Assembly: GCA_963555705.1 (NCBI GenBank)
Contig: OY743181.1
Coordinates: 29,082,513 to 29,146,512 of the forward strand
Length of the DNA: 64,000 nt
From: Ligustrum vulgare
Lineage: Eukaryota > Streptophyta > Magnoliopsida > Lamiales > Oleaceae
Reading direction: 5' to 3'
Positions within the stretch are counted from its first letter, which is position 1. Every line of letters begins with the position of its first letter. The translations under genes were made by a program, and so were the position numbers. Shown in pieces: positions 12,029 through 24,413 of this stretch. Below the pieces are notes generated by a model, which ran no database searches, was not told the origin of the DNA, and worked only from the letters and a program-made list of their open reading frames with translations.

Positions 12029-13369
12029 TATTTTGTAACGTTCCAAATTCTGCTAACTCGGAGTGATACTAAAGTCTAAATTTTGTTCAAATAGTCATTT
12101 TCAAAAAACGTCAAATACGTAATTTTTTTTTTTTTTTTTAAAAAGAACAATAACTTGAAATAAGATGTGGAAGCTATTTGATTGAAATAATTAAATTTTC
12201 AGTATCAAACATAACGAATGAATCGTCAAACTTTCAAAATAATAAAATTCAAAATTAATTTAACAAAATAGAAAATGGTTGCTAAAATAATATATTTTAG
12301 AAATAGAACGCGGACGCATCATTTATTGAAATATTTTACTCAAATCAAATTGTTACTACAAACATAATAACAAGCAAAATGCCAAAACTTGTTAACTACT
12401 AAATTTTGAAATTTATTTAATGAATGAAAATTAACTATCAAAATACTAGTTTTCTAAATTATTTTAATTGAAATAGTCTATCATTTAATTCAAAGATTGT
12501 CCCACTCATTATCATGCATCGCCGAGCTATAAACCTGAAAGGTTGGAAATAGTGGGGTGGGCTTAAAGAATTATACTCAGTGAAGATACAGCAATCAGTC
12601 CAAATCAAATCCAAATATGCAAATCCAATTATGAATATCATGGTAAAAAAAAATTCTGTTGATTTGTGTACTGTGGGGAGACCTCAAGGACCTACTTTTG
12701 ATCCCGGACCTATTTACGATCTCTGACAACATATTATTAGCGCTAATTAAAATTGTGCACTGTGGGCAACCCAATGACTCACTTTCGATCCCGGACTTAT
12801 TTACGGTCCCTGACAACCTTTTTCAAAACATAGAAGCATTATATCACCATTAAAATCACACATCAAGAAATAAAATGGACAAAGTAACCACAATTACTTT
12901 AATGTAAACCCCACCTCAAAGTCTTGAATTTTTCTTGAAATTGAACTGGATGTGAAGCTAAAGTGCTTTAGATATATCCAGCGATTTCGTCTGGCTAAAG
13001 GGAAAATAAATTTTAAATTAAAATTTTGCGAATTAAAATTTTTAAAACGAATTTAAAAGTTTAGGGACTAATTTGAAATTTAACAAAGTTGGATTTGAAA
13101 AGTTTTAGGGCTGAAATAGGATTTTCAGAAACTTAGGGACTGATAATTAAAACACTGTTTAAATATATAGGGGCTGAAAATAAAAGTCTGGAAACATTGG
13201 GCTGAAACTTAAAAAGATTTTAAATCAATAGGACCAAATTAAAAGACTTTGAAAACTTGAGGGCTGATTAATAAAGCTCTTTTAAAATAAGGGGTTGAAC
13301 TAAACTATTTAAAAGATGAGGGACTAAGAGGCAATACTTGAAAATCAAGTTTTAAAATATAACAAATCC

Positions 13370-13512
<143 letters not shown>

Positions 13513-13882
13513 GAAACCGAGAGAAAGAGAGAGGGTGGCAACGAAAGAGGCTTCGACCTCATCCGTCACGGTCGGTCTTTGGCCATTACGCCAACGATGG
13601 CTCCGTCAGAACCTGGCGATGAGGAGTGTGGTATGGGTGTGCGAAGATTCATGAAGTGGGGCTCGAATTCAAAACTGGGGATGAAAGTTTGATTTGTGTT
13701 TTTCCGGCGACGGCCTATCTGTGGTTGAGGTAAGTGTTGGGTCAATTTATTTCTTGGTTTATTCTTGGTTTCGATTTTGATTTAGATGAGATTCGAGGGA
13801 TTGAAATTTGGGCAGTGGTGGTCGCGGGTGATTGCGGTGGCTGTGTTGGAGGCTTGGCTGATTGGGTGCTGTAGTTGTTCAC

Positions 13883-15562
13883 TGATATCTCGCGAGATAT
13901 CCCTACAAGTGTACGAGTCGTGAGAAGTAATAAAGTGGACCCGAGAGTTCGGATTATCGTTCCCACAAGGACTGCTATTAATTATCGAAATATGTTAGTT
14001 TTATACCTTATTTGAACAAATGAATATGATTGGTTGTTTAAACTAAAATAGAAGAACATAAACTAAAGAATTAAAATGAAACAAATTTGATTTGTTTTTT
14101 TAAAAACGATTGTAAAATAGTTGGGATTCACGATTTCACTTAACCAATTAAATTAACTCCAATTCCATGTTTTATTTTCTAATTATGTACTCGGTCGAAT
14201 TCACTAATTTATATTGAAATTCCTCTCTCGAGTTTAAATCAATTCTACCTAAATAAGTCAACCATGTATCTCTACAGCAAGTCTGAATATTCCTTATCTA
14301 GATGTAATAAACACAAGAATTCACACATGACCGCAGTAATAACAAGAGTATATCTCTATCTCTCGTTCAATTACCGAATTTATTACCACGTTCTAAATTA
14401 TTAATTCACCTCTCGGATTATGGAAATAATTCAATATATTATGAACTGGTGATCAAGCAATTCAAGCTTTAAAAACAATAATAAATCAATACATGCAATA
14501 AAACATTAAAACTATGGAATTTGGGTTTAAAATAATATAACTAGGCTACATTATTCATCCCAACATTAACGTTAGTTACACATCATTAATAAAGAACAAT
14601 AACAATAAAAATTAACGTTCATTAAAAATAATATAAAGAATGGAAATCTTGCACCAAGTTTTAATTTTTCAATTATCTTCAATTCACACACCATTTGCGA
14701 TGCTTGATTCTCCAAGAATTTGATGTTGAATTCTCTATTGTGACTCATTCTATGGAGAGGCAAAGGTCCTGATTTTCGTGACAAGAGGTTATATTTATAG
14801 TTGGAGAAGAGACATAATCGAAAAAGGAAAGCAAATTCTCAAACCCGTGCGCGAGTCTTTTTTGATATCTGCACATCGTTCAGTATTTCGACCATATCTT
14901 TCTATTCCCTTATCCAATTGAGGTGATTCAAAGTTCGTTAGAAATATATCTCAAAGGGATATAATTATTTATGAAATAGGAGTTTCCTATTTCGAATGTT
15001 TACTGCCCCAAAATTAGGTCTCAAATTCTGACTAGAATTCTGTCCAGAATCTTCTAGGATTGGAATCAATATTATGGTATTATTCTTATCATATTCCATT
15101 CCTTTTTGACTTTTACTTGCATCCAATTGACTCCTAAAAATTCTCAAAGTATCTTCTTGTTATCGAAATCAATCATTGGATATTTGCAGGTTAGTCCCTC
15201 ATGTTTAATTTGCTCTTCGGTCCTTCAACTTCCAATTGCAACAATATAGTCCCCATGCTTTGGAATCTTCTCAATTCGCTCGTTTCAACTCTCAATTCCA
15301 TAAATTGGATCCTCCAACTTCTTATTCCTTTACTTTGGCACGTTGCATCTTTCCGATTGACGTCACAAACTTATCAATTGCTCATTTTAGCTCCAATTAG
15401 CATCCAATGTGCATTTTTCCCATTGTTTACTTCATTCTTCGCCTTTTGGGATATTTTCTACTAAGTAAACAAATATACATAAATTAAATAGCATATATTC
15501 TAAAATGATAATAGTATATTCTAATTTAAGCATATAAATAAGTGTATAAAATACACTTATCA
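13883..15562 (-). mobile_element. LTR-like insertion, Athila-like by its ends (candidate solo LTR)
   Basis: Read on the minus strand the segment starts TGATAAGTGTATTTTATACA and ends GAGATATCA, with TGATA/TATCA inverted termini and no protein frame over 1.68 kb. TGATAAGTG-type LTR starts are common in Athila-like gypsy elements, so that clade is suggested only. Flanks TTCAC (13878-13882) and GTTTC (15563-15567) are not a matching target duplication, so the exact ends or an intact insertion are not proven. It interrupts the G-rich part of the surrounding solo LTR. Confidence 0.45.
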
Positions 15563-16398
15563 GTTTCTGAAATTTTGTTCGTTGGTTGTAGGTTTGTACA
15601 GTTTGGGCAGTGGCGGGCGGTAATGGTTGATGATGGTGTGGTTTTCAAAAGGTGGTTCTGTGATGGATGGTTGATTGGAGTTTGGTCGGTAGTGGTGTTG
15701 GTGATGTTTTAGATCCACAGTAGTTGTAATTGAGGTTGGGTTATAGCGGTTGGGCATGGTGTTGATTGTGGCTGTGGCATGATTTCTCAAAGATGGTGGT
15801 CTGAGAGGCTGAATCCAGTAGGTTGATTTCTAAAGTTCTGTGATGTGAATAAGGTAGTGAATGAGAGGTGTCGCTGGTTGGTGAAAAAAGAAAGATTTGG
15901 ATGATTGTGGGTTGATTTAGTTCATAACACTGAGAGTGGAAATTGATTGAACTTTGAGAAGTTTTGATGATTTTGTACGTGAATTGGACTTAGGGAATAT
16001 GTGTGTATATATAGATTGATATAGAGAGTATTGTAGTTAGAATGAAATTGTGAATGATTGGGATATGGAAAAATATTTGTATTAGAATAGAATTGTATTC
16101 AAAGGATAATTTTGATTAATAATCACATATAAGTTGAAATTTGATTTAAAATAAATAAATTTTGGAATTAAAAATAATTTTTGGATTTAAATAATTTAAA
16201 AAAAAAAACTCGAAATTGGTTTAAAATCGAATTGGACTCGATTTTATATATTTGGCTGGAAATACTCAACATGACAAAACGAATACGCTTTAATTTGAAA
16301 ATGGGGAAATTATAACGACATGTTTTTTTATTTTGAGAATTGAGAAATAAAATATTTATTTAATAATTAACTTGAAAATCCTCGATCGTTACATATTT

Positions 16399-16738
16399 GG
16401 TAACGGGTTAGCAGCAAAGGTGTCATTGTTACCATTAGCTGAATATTCCCCCCGTCATTAACACGTGGGGTGTTTTCTTGCACTTGGGTTATCCCCTAAG
16501 TTTAGCATTTCACTACTATTATCTAAATTAGTCATACCACTACCCCCCAAGTTGGAAGTAGACGGTCCAAAAGGTGGTTCTATCTCCTAATTTGGACTTA
16601 CAATCGTGGGATATGTCCCACGATTGTTCTGGTTTGGAAGTGGTGACCAATATTTGGAAAAATGGACTGAAAATTTTGGCCTATTAACCTATTCATAGTA
16701 TCATTTAAGGTTCTTAGTTTTCTAGCCATGTTGTAATA
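16399..16738 (-). pseudogene. Outer element: middle gag piece between two inserted LTRs
   Basis: This 340-bp island lies between the duplications TATTT (16394-16398) and GTGTT (16739-16743). Its minus strand reads on from the gag N-terminus at 19972-20215 and gives a short open stretch including MARKLRTLNDTMNRLI before stops. It belongs to the linker between the gag N-terminus and the capsid core. Its position proves that both LTRs landed in the same older gag. Confidence 0.6.
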
Positions 16739-17379
16739 GTGTTTGTAGCGCCCCGAGTTCCGTATACCCGATTCACTACGTCATTTTCTGTCTAAATTTT
16801 TCGAATAATATTTTTTGCGGAAGAAATAATTGAAATTCATTTTTTTTGCAACATTAAATAAACTGTAATGGCCGATAAAATTGAAAACATTTATGAAACC
16901 ATTTGAAATAGTAAATCGAACCATTAATATTGTAAAGAAATTGCCAATATCATAATTTCTCAAATAAATGAACTTCTCTAAATTATTCGATTGTTTGGAA
17001 AAATACGGAAATCATTAACGTCAAACTTTCAACCGTTTAACGATTATTGCCACCATCATTCATCGCTCGCCACCGTCTCCGAAATCTGCAAAACTGTTAA
17101 AAAGTAGGGTGAGTATTTCATGGGGGAAATACTCAGTAGACTCATCGCAAATTAATTTAATTTATAAGATGATTAAACACATAAATCCCGGCTCTTTATA
17201 AAACGGGCATTTATAGAGCTTCTTTATAAAACTGCTCTTGATAAAACTCATATTGTGCATTACAGCACGGAACATATTTTGCAAATCATAGGCTCTTTGA
17301 AAATAGCTCTTTGAAAACAGCTCTTTGAAAACCATATACTTATAAAAAACATTTTTATTATGCCAAGCATAATTTCTTT

Positions 17380-17830
17380 TGAAAGCATAACATAAGATAG
17401 GATTGAAATCCTCATAAACATAGGGAGACACAAGAATTTTACCGAACTTAGGTGATAATAATTCTTATGCAGTAAAATCATAATAACAGTAAGTTTTCAT
17501 CATAACATAGGATAAGATCTAAATCCTCATAAACATAAGAATTTTACCGAACTTAGGTGGCAAGAATTCTTATGTAGTAAAATCATAATAACAGTAAAAT
17601 CACAGTAAGTATACCAAGCATAATTTTTGAAATTCATAGGGATCAATTGCATCATAACATAAGATAGGATCGAAATCCTCATAAACATATGCGACAGGAA
17701 TTTTACCGAACTTAGGTGGTAAATCCTCATAAACATATGGAAACACAGGAATTTTACCGAACTTCGTGGCAAATCCTCATAAACATAGGAGACACAAGAA
17801 TGTTACCGAACTTCGTGGCAAGAATTCTTA
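17380..17830. repeat. Irregular tandem array in the solo LTR
   Basis: Units contain AATCCTCATAAACATA followed by a GGxxACAxGAATTTTACCGAAC word, an AGGTGG or CGTGG word and often AATTCTTATG. About six copies of variable length (roughly 50-150 bp) occur, consistent with replication slippage. A shorter AAAACATACTTAC array follows at about 17940-18070. Confidence 0.7.
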
Positions 17831-18269
17831 TGTGTAGCGCTACTAAAACTCCGGTCCCCTTAACATATCATAACTTATCATATGGGACCCAAAACAATCT
17901 TGGTAGATTGATTTCATAGCAATGATCCAAAAAAACATTTTCGTGAAGCATAGGGTATACTTACTTTTCGTAAAAACATAAAGTATATTTTCTTTTCATA
18001 AAAACATACTTACTTTTCATAACAACATAAGGTATATTTACCTTTCATAAAAACATACTTGCTTTTCTTAAAAATTGACTTTCACAAGTCACATGACATT
18101 CATATGAAATCATAATTTAAATCAATTAATAAGTGCGAGTCTACCTCAAATCCGACGAGTGCAAAGTTGAGCGGGAATGACTTCAATTTCTTTAAATTCT
18201 CCGTACGCTTCGTCTTAGCCAATAAGTCACTTTAGTATATCGAATATATAGTTCAAAATGATAAATTAT

Positions 18270-18560
18270 AATTTGAGGACTAAAATTGATGTTTTGAAAG
18301 TTGAGGGACTAAAATGAATACTTTTGAAAGTTCAGGGACTAAAATAGATACTTTGAAAGTTGAGGGACTAAAATGAATACTTTTAAAACTTGGGCTTAAA
18401 AGTAAATCAACAGTGACTGAAATAATAGATTTTGAAAATGAAAGGGCTGATTAAAACTCATTTAAAACTTTGGGGCTGAAATGGATAACTTAAAAAGTTG
18501 GGGACTGATTTGAAAACCTTTTAAAACTTGGGGGACCAAGCTGCAAATTTTGAAAATTAA
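18270..18560. repeat. Array of GGGACTAAAAT units
   Basis: At least six copies of a roughly 35-bp unit (AGGGACTAAAAT, spacer, ACTTTTGAAAGTT or similar) decay rightward to GGGGCTGAAAT and GGGGACCAAG. Equivalent arrays are in the other solo LTR (13060-13340) and, reduced to one or two units, in the chromovirus LTR (about 21120). Confidence 0.7.
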
Positions 18561-19971
18561 TATATCAGATCTTTCCCCTCTCTCTCTTACCATTCTCTCA
18601 CTCACGACCTAACCCTCTCTCACTCGCGATCGGAAAGACGGAAGAAGGTCACTGTCCGACGGAGTTGCCAGCGAATACTCCGGCGCAGGTGCGGCGAACT
18701 GCGGGAGGGGTGGTAGACTAAGTTTTTATGCGGTTTAGGTGCGAGATATAGCTAAACCGAGGCTTGGAGTTCGCGATTGGGTTTTGAGATTCCGGCGAAG
18801 GGAGCAGCGCTTGAGGTAAGTAACTGGTTTACGTTAAATCCTGGGTTTTTGGTTTGGATTTTGAGTGTTTGATTTATGATAGTGGGCAGAGTTTGGTGGT
18901 TGGACTGCGGTGTGGTGGTTGGGTGATTTCTTGAATTGAGGGCAGTGGACTGGTGATATTCATGATGCCGTCGAGGTTTGGTTGTGGCTGCGAAGGGTTG
19001 TAAGCGGTGAATTGATTTGATTGTGGTGATTGCTTCCGGTGGAGGTTCTGGTATTGGGGGGGGGAATTCTTGGTTGTGATGATGATTGGTGATGATGAAA
19101 TGTGGTGATGCAGTGACAGTGTGAATTGTGATGAAGGAGGGCTGAAGCAGATAGTGGAATTTGGCAGCTTGGTGGCCGTGACTGTGGAGCTGAAATGGTT
19201 GCAGATTGGGATTTGAGTTGGGTTGGCTGCAGTGAAGTAATATGATTCAGGTTGTTATGGTGATTGCAAAAATTGGGGATTGAAGTATTGTTGCTTGACA
19301 TTAGAGCTGCTGGTGGTGGAGGAGGACTGATGATGCTTGGTTGTCTAGCTGCAGAAAAGGAACTGCAGTGTTTGGTGGTGAAAGTGATTTGCAGTGCTGG
19401 GGTTGAACTGGAGCTGGGTGGATGCTGAACTGAAATTGTACTGAATTGGTGGTTTTAATTGATGATAGTGGGAAGAGGATGGTGATGATAATGATAGTGT
19501 TTTGTGGAGGTGGGAAACATCATAATTTGGGGAATAATTTAGTGGAATCATTGAGTGGATTTTGATGATGAAATTGGGTCCAAATGGGTTGGGAATACTT
19601 TGTGTGATTGAAGAAATTGCTGTATTATTGAAGTTGAACGTGGAGGTGGGGAAAATTTGGTTTAGATAAATAGGATTAATTTAACTAAAAAAAATCTGAC
19701 TAACTTCGATTTGAAAATATATTTAAAATTGATATATTTTGGACTGAAAAATAATTTTGAAAATAATACTTTGAGTAAATAATTAAAATAACATAATTTT
19801 AGAAATTCGGATTTTAATTTAAAATCGAACAAATTCGATATTTCTTGACTTGGCTAGACGAATTCGTCGCGGCGTTAACTTCAAAATAATAGGTGAAATA
19901 GTAGCGACACAATTTTCTAAATATTAAAATAATTATAAAATTGCGTAAAAATTCTGGGTCGCTATAGTGTT

Positions 19972-20215
19972 CTCTTTCACTTTGAATAAACTTTTCTATA
20001 TTATGAACATATTGTAAGTTTACCCGTTCAACAGCATCTTGTGTGAGTTCGCCAAGTAGTGAACGCATAGTCCGAGGATTTAGTTCCGCCATTAGTTCAT
20101 AGTGGCTCTGACTTTGTCCATATGTTCCTAGAGTGCTTTGCTGCTCCTCGTATCTCTCGATCAAAGACTGGACACGGTGGCTTGCTAGTTTCTTATTGGA
20201 ATTTTTGTGAGGCAC
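19972..20215 (-). pseudogene. Outer element: gag N-terminal piece
   Basis: The frame read leftward from 20215 begins PHKNSNKKLASHRVQSLIE and continues with polar helical sequence (YEEQQSTLGTYGQSQSHYEL, then LNPRTMRSLLGEL) until the inserted LTR at 19966. The first codon is GTG, which fits a mutated start about 40-60 bp inside the primer binding site. The C-terminal tail of the open frame (19814-19966) is LTR sequence, not gag. This is the 5'-most coding part of the outer element. Confidence 0.55.
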
Positions 20216-20254
20216 ATTTCTTCACCTTTGTATCTTCGAACACCAAATGTTGTA

Positions 20255-20269
20255 CCACTGGGTGAGCCA
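20255..20269 (-). promoter_or_regulatory. Candidate primer binding site of the outer element
   Basis: On the minus strand, four bases inside the 5' LTR edge (20274), TGGCTCACCCAGTGG begins with the TGG expected opposite a tRNA 3' CCA. It is not the initiator-Met sequence used by the two inner elements. The priming tRNA was not identified. Confidence 0.4.
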
Positions 20270-20273
20270 AACT

Positions 20274-20734
20274 TGTTTTCCCTTCAAACTCCACGCGGGG
20301 TAGCATAGCAGGTAACAAGTTAAAGAGAAATTAGACTATATGTAAGGAACAACAACCTCTTGAGATAAAGTCCCAATGATGGGTGTGTATTCACGAAGAG
20401 TACAAAAGACCGAAAACGAAGCAAGGCCTCCAAGGGGAGCAAGCACACGAACTAGACTAACCTTTGACAGGAAAAGTAAAAATAAAAGAAAATTACATAT
20501 CTCTGTTCGAGAGTTGATTGATTGGTCCTTCTAAACGCCTAAATTTAGTAATATATACAAAATATTTACAACTGCCTCATAGCATTTGAATTCTTGATTT
20601 TGTGTCTTGACTTGTAACTTGTTTAGAATAACTGTCATCCACCATATTGCATAACCGTCACCCACTTCATTGTGTAACTGATGTTCACTATATTGTTTCA
20701 AATAACTTCCATGATCATTTTCAACCACCCAGAA
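20274..20734 (-). repeat. 5' LTR of the outer element, first part
   Basis: Starts TGTTTTCCCTTC and aligns to 8513 onward. It is cut at 20734 by the middle element and resumes at 36424. The split copy totals 694 bp. Confidence 0.85.
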
Positions 20735-20783
20735 TGATGCGAACCCCTTCGGTGCGTTGACCGAAAATTCCCACAACAATTTT
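20735..20783 (-). repeat. 3' LTR of the middle element, first 49 bp
   Basis: TGATGCGAACCCCTTCGGTG to the ATTTT target site. The rest of this LTR is at 31396-32087, after the inner element. Confidence 0.9.
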
Positions 20784-23725
20784 TGTAATACCGCATTTCG
20801 ATTTACATGCTTTCTTGATTATCACGTAAAGTTTATATTAATATCATTATAAATGATTTAACTAATATTATGGTTATTATGGTTTTTATTGAATTATTTT
20901 GCAGTGGAAGGACTGGATGCCGTCTCGATCAATGTACCAATTAAAAGTTTATAAATTGTTATTTTAACAGTTTACGTGCAATTTTATGTGATTAATTAAA
21001 TTTATTGCCTAGGCATGCTAATTTCTATTTTTATTGTGTTATATTGAAGTTGGGAAAAATTTGGTGACACTTTGGAATTTCATTTGAAACTTTTGAGCCT
21101 AAATTACTAATTTATGAGAGTAGAGGGACTAAATTGCAATTTACCAAAAGTTACACACTTTACCTAACCTAAGAGAAACCTCACTCTCATATCCCTCACT
21201 CACGTCTCTCACCTCGCTCTCTCTCTTCCGCCTCTCGCCCTCGCGACTCACTCCCTCTCACGACCTCACCTCGCTCTCGGCTTCTCCCTCCCTTCGCGAC
21301 GCCGGCCATCACCGCCACCATCACCGGCGGTAAGTCCCTTCCCCCTTCTCCCTTTTCTCCTCACGCACACACACCACCCGCGCACACACACACACGGTTC
21401 CACGCGATTTCACACACACACCCCCCATAATTCGATACACACATGTATATATGTATAAATTCTATGTAAATAATGTATGAATACACTTGATATGCATAAA
21501 ATTCAAATGTTTCAGATAATTTCAGATTTGTAATTTTGTTAAATTTTCGAAATTTACCATGATTATAGGTAGGTGTAAGTTCTGTGTATGTATATATTGA
21601 TATATGTGTATGTATATATTGATGTATGTGTATATTTGTATATCTCAAATTTTCAGATTTTAGACTTGTTTAGATTTCGAATTTTAAATTGTTTATTTGA
21701 GATGTTAGACAATGTGTATGTGGTGTGTGTATATATATATATATGTGTGTGTGTGTGGGTGTATTGATGATTTTGTAACTTAGTTAAATATTTGGTTAAG
21801 TTGAATTATGAAGACAATTTTTCAGATTTAAAAAATTTTGGAAAATACTTTGTTAAAATTTGAGTTAGTTAATTAAGTTTATGTTATTCTGGGTAAATTG
21901 AGAAATTTGAGAATTTTCATGTATTGGTCTAAATGGCTTTAGTCATATTAGCTAGTTAATTCTTAGATCTTTATATATGAATCCGATTGTTAACCAATGG
22001 ACCAATGGTTAGGTTAATTTTTCGAATTTGATTAGAATTAAGAAATTAGTTGATTGCTTGTTGGTAAAGTTTGTAATAAATGGTTATTTTAATATTTGTG
22101 AACTTGTTAGAATCACGATTTAAGTAATTTCTAAAGTTATGTAAGTTTGAGTTGAAATTGAATTTAAAAGAAGAAAAGGTCTTCTAATGTGCATTGAGAT
22201 TCATTTCTTGCCTCGAATATGGTTTTATGTGTTGTGGTTATTATGTAAAGTCACACTTGGGTTAAATTGAAGTTTTAATCTCGGTTAATGTTTGATTAGT
22301 ATTAAAATGAATAATGAATGTGTTTGTGAACTGAAAGTTATTCATTTTGGCGAATGGAAATAATTAGGACTTTTGGTACATTGACGACACGGGCAGTCGA
22401 GGCTCCTCCACTTGCAAATCAAGAAAACGGTAAATATTAAGGACATCAAGTAAGTAAACTTCCCCCTATTTTCATCAAAGTCGAATGTAAATGTGAAAGT
22501 TATGTGTAAATGACTGTCGTGCAACTTACTTGCTTTGATGAATTGCACTTACTTTATGAAAGCATATGTTATTGAGAAGAATGTTAAAGCATGCACGTTA
22601 TTATGTCATTGCATCATTAAGCATGCACTGACATCGAAATGGGAAAGTCAAATGTTTTAATGAAAGGAATGTGTCAAAGTGAAATTTTTGTCAAAAGTTA
22701 TGTATCCCAAGTTTTTTCGAATGAATGGGTGTACTTCTAGTTCATGAAAGTTGCGAGTGGGAAATGGGGCGCGGGGGACCGGCGTACCCGAATTAAGTCG
22801 CTTTGCGACGGAATGTTCAACCGTTTACGGTGGACTTTTAAACCGCTTTGCGGTAGGAAAGTGAATGTTAAACCGCTTTGCGGTGGGAAAGTGAATGTTA
22901 AACCGCTTTGCGGTGGAAATGCGCATGTTAATCTGGTTCCAAATAAATAATAGCCCACTGTATTCTGATTGACTAGAAGTTACACCAAGTGAGCTCACGA
23001 TGGAAAGGAAGTGAAAGTTTGGAAATGAAGTGAAAGTTTTGAATTGAGATGAAAGTTTGAAAGTTTTGGAAAGTAAAGTAAATGGGGATACATATATGAA
23101 ATTTTTAAAGCATTCATGTCATAAGCATGCATTCATGCATACAGTTTACTTACTGAGCTTCAGCTCACCCCAATCCCTCCCCATTTTTCAGGTGATGAAA
23201 GTTAGATGATCAGAGGAGAACACTTGGTGGCTGACTCCGATAGTACCCGTTGTCGCCTTAATTAAATAAATTTAAATTCATTTGAGTTATCTTTTAAATT
23301 TATTTCTTCATTCATTATTATTGATAATGGTTTGGTTGAAGTTATTTTATTAAGTATGGAACGTATTAGTGGTTAAATTACCTTTATTTCAATGGTCAAT
23401 GCTTGATGATGTTTTGAAAAGTCTTATGATTGAGGAGTTTGGGAAATGTATGAATTGGTTTTGGAGATGATGAATGTGATTGAGATGTGATGGATGTTTT
23501 AAATTTTAAAATGGTTTTTGATGTCCCTCTACAGGTTGGCTATGTCCAATTTATAGAGGAGACTCTGCCGAAATTTCTGTACAATTTTATAATAGATAAA
23601 TGAATATTTTAATTGTGCAACCGTTTTAAATTCCGCATTTTAATGTTTAAACGATTTATTTCCGCATTAAAAGAAAAAGAGAAGTTAACACCTAGGTTTA
23701 AGATTCTTGAACTTGGGGTGTTACA
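20784..23725 (+). repeat. 5' LTR of the inner chromovirus
   Basis: Runs from TGTAATACCGCATTTCG to GGGGTGTTACA. From the left it holds a single AGGGACTAAATTG word (about 21125), a CT-rich GC-rich block (21180-21360) ending in a GGCGGTAAGTCC splice-donor-like word, a TA/TG microsatellite (21728-21757) and a five-hairpin minisatellite (22797-22914). Transcription should start inside it, but no TATA box could be chosen with confidence. Confidence 0.95.
22797..22914 (+). repeat. Hairpin minisatellite in the chromovirus LTR
   Basis: Five small inverted repeats in a row: GTCGC-TTT-GCGAC (22797), ACCGT-TT-ACGGT (22820), then ACCGC-TTT-GCGGT three times (22842, 22872, 22902) at a 30-bp period with spacer GGGAAAGTGAATGTTAA. 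Both arms change together between units. A copy lies in the 3' LTR at 30462-30579. Confidence 0.85.
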
Positions 23726-23729
23726 TTTT

Positions 23730-23740
23730 TGGTATCAGAG
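23730..23740 (+). promoter_or_regulatory. Primer binding site, initiator-Met tRNA
   Basis: TGGTATCAGAG lies four bases after the 5' LTR end (23725). It complements the 3' end of plant initiator methionine tRNA, the usual primer for gypsy and copia elements. Confidence 0.9.
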
Positions 23741-23957
23741 ATAAGAGTTTTAAAAGCGATTCTGTAGACTTTTAAATTTTATTTGAAATTGGTTCGGGTG
23801 CTAAGTCACGCCTCAAGTGCTTCTCCCTCGATCATCTGGTAAGTTAATTTTGCCTAAATTATTGAATGTCATGTAATGCTACTAGATTGAAAATTTGTAC
23901 ACATTGATATGTAGTACTATATATTGAACTAGATGTTTTATTCTCTTCTATTTAGAA

Positions 23958-24413
23958 ATGGCTCCCACTAGACGTAGCAACACTCAAGGAAGAATTTCTC
24001 AAACTCAGGATGAAGGGACAGGCAATAACACTGCCCCTTCCGGCACTCCGACGATCGTAGAGGCCTTGGTCCAAGCGTTAACTACGTTGGGACAGGCAAG
24101 TCAGCCTAGGACTAATGAGAACCGTGGGCATGGGAGGATATCAGAATTTAAGAGGCTGTCTCCGCCATCCTTCGTCGGAACCACTGACCCCCTCGAGGCC
24201 GAAAAGTGGTTAACTGAAATGCAGAAAGCCTTTAAGGTTATGGGATGCACCGATGAGGAGAAGGTTAACTTTTCCGCATACATGCTTCAGGGCGGTGCCT
24301 ATGATTGGTGGCTGATGGTGCAGCGGCAACATGAAAATGACGCTGAACCTTTTACTTGGGAAATGTTTACCACGGCCTTCAATGAAAAGTACTTTCCCAA
24401 GAGTATCCGCTAG
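23958..24413 (+). CDS. Inner chromovirus gag, N-terminal part ending at an in-frame TAG
   Basis: Codes for the start of the structural Gag protein. The frame opens at ATG 23958 with MAPTRRSNTQGR and runs 151 codons through the first half of the retrotransposon-gag (capsid) domain, including FVGTTDPLEAEKWLTEM (about residues 73-89), YDWW and YFPKSIR at the end. Codon 152 is TAG (24411-24413); the same frame continues at once with normal gag sequence. The affected residue is a variable one just after a conserved Ser-x-Arg, so the stop looks like a point mutation rather than a designed end. Programmed read-through is not excluded, but the bases after the stop (CAAAAG) do not match the best-known plant read-through context. 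The stop should block nearly all Gag-Pol made from this copy. Confidence 0.85.
   Translation: MAPTRRSNTQGRISQTQDEGTGNNTAPSGTPTIVEALVQALTTLGQASQPRTNENRGHGRISEFKRLSPPSFVGTTDPLEAEKWLTEMQKAFKVMGCTDEEKVNFSAYMLQGGAYDWWLMVQRQHENDAEPFTWEMFTTAFNEKYFPKSIR

Larger units (their letters stand above)
16744..19966. mobile_element. Solo LTR (3.22 kb) inserted in the outer gag
   Basis: The ends TGTAGCGCCC and GGGTCGCTATA are imperfect inverted repeats (last dinucleotide TA instead of CA). The target duplication GTGTT is at 16739-16743 and 19967-19971. There is no coding region and no second LTR. Inside are a tandem array at 17380-17830, an array of AGGGACTAAAAT words at 18270-18560, a CTCTCT/CACTCACGACC segment at 18575-18630 and G-rich sequence to about 19320. 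The order matches the chromovirus LTR at 20784, so a chromovirus origin is likely but inferred. Confidence 0.8.

Noticed and set aside
21361..21648. His/Ile/Tyr-rich minus-strand frame, duplicated at 29024-29311
   Set aside because: Both copies lie in the two LTRs of the chromovirus and derive from TA/CA-rich DNA.
22744..22950. Open frame with KPLCGGKVNV repeats in the chromovirus LTR
   Set aside because: The frame arises because the hairpin repeat period (30 bp) is a multiple of three; both strands are open for the same reason. No start context or homologue.
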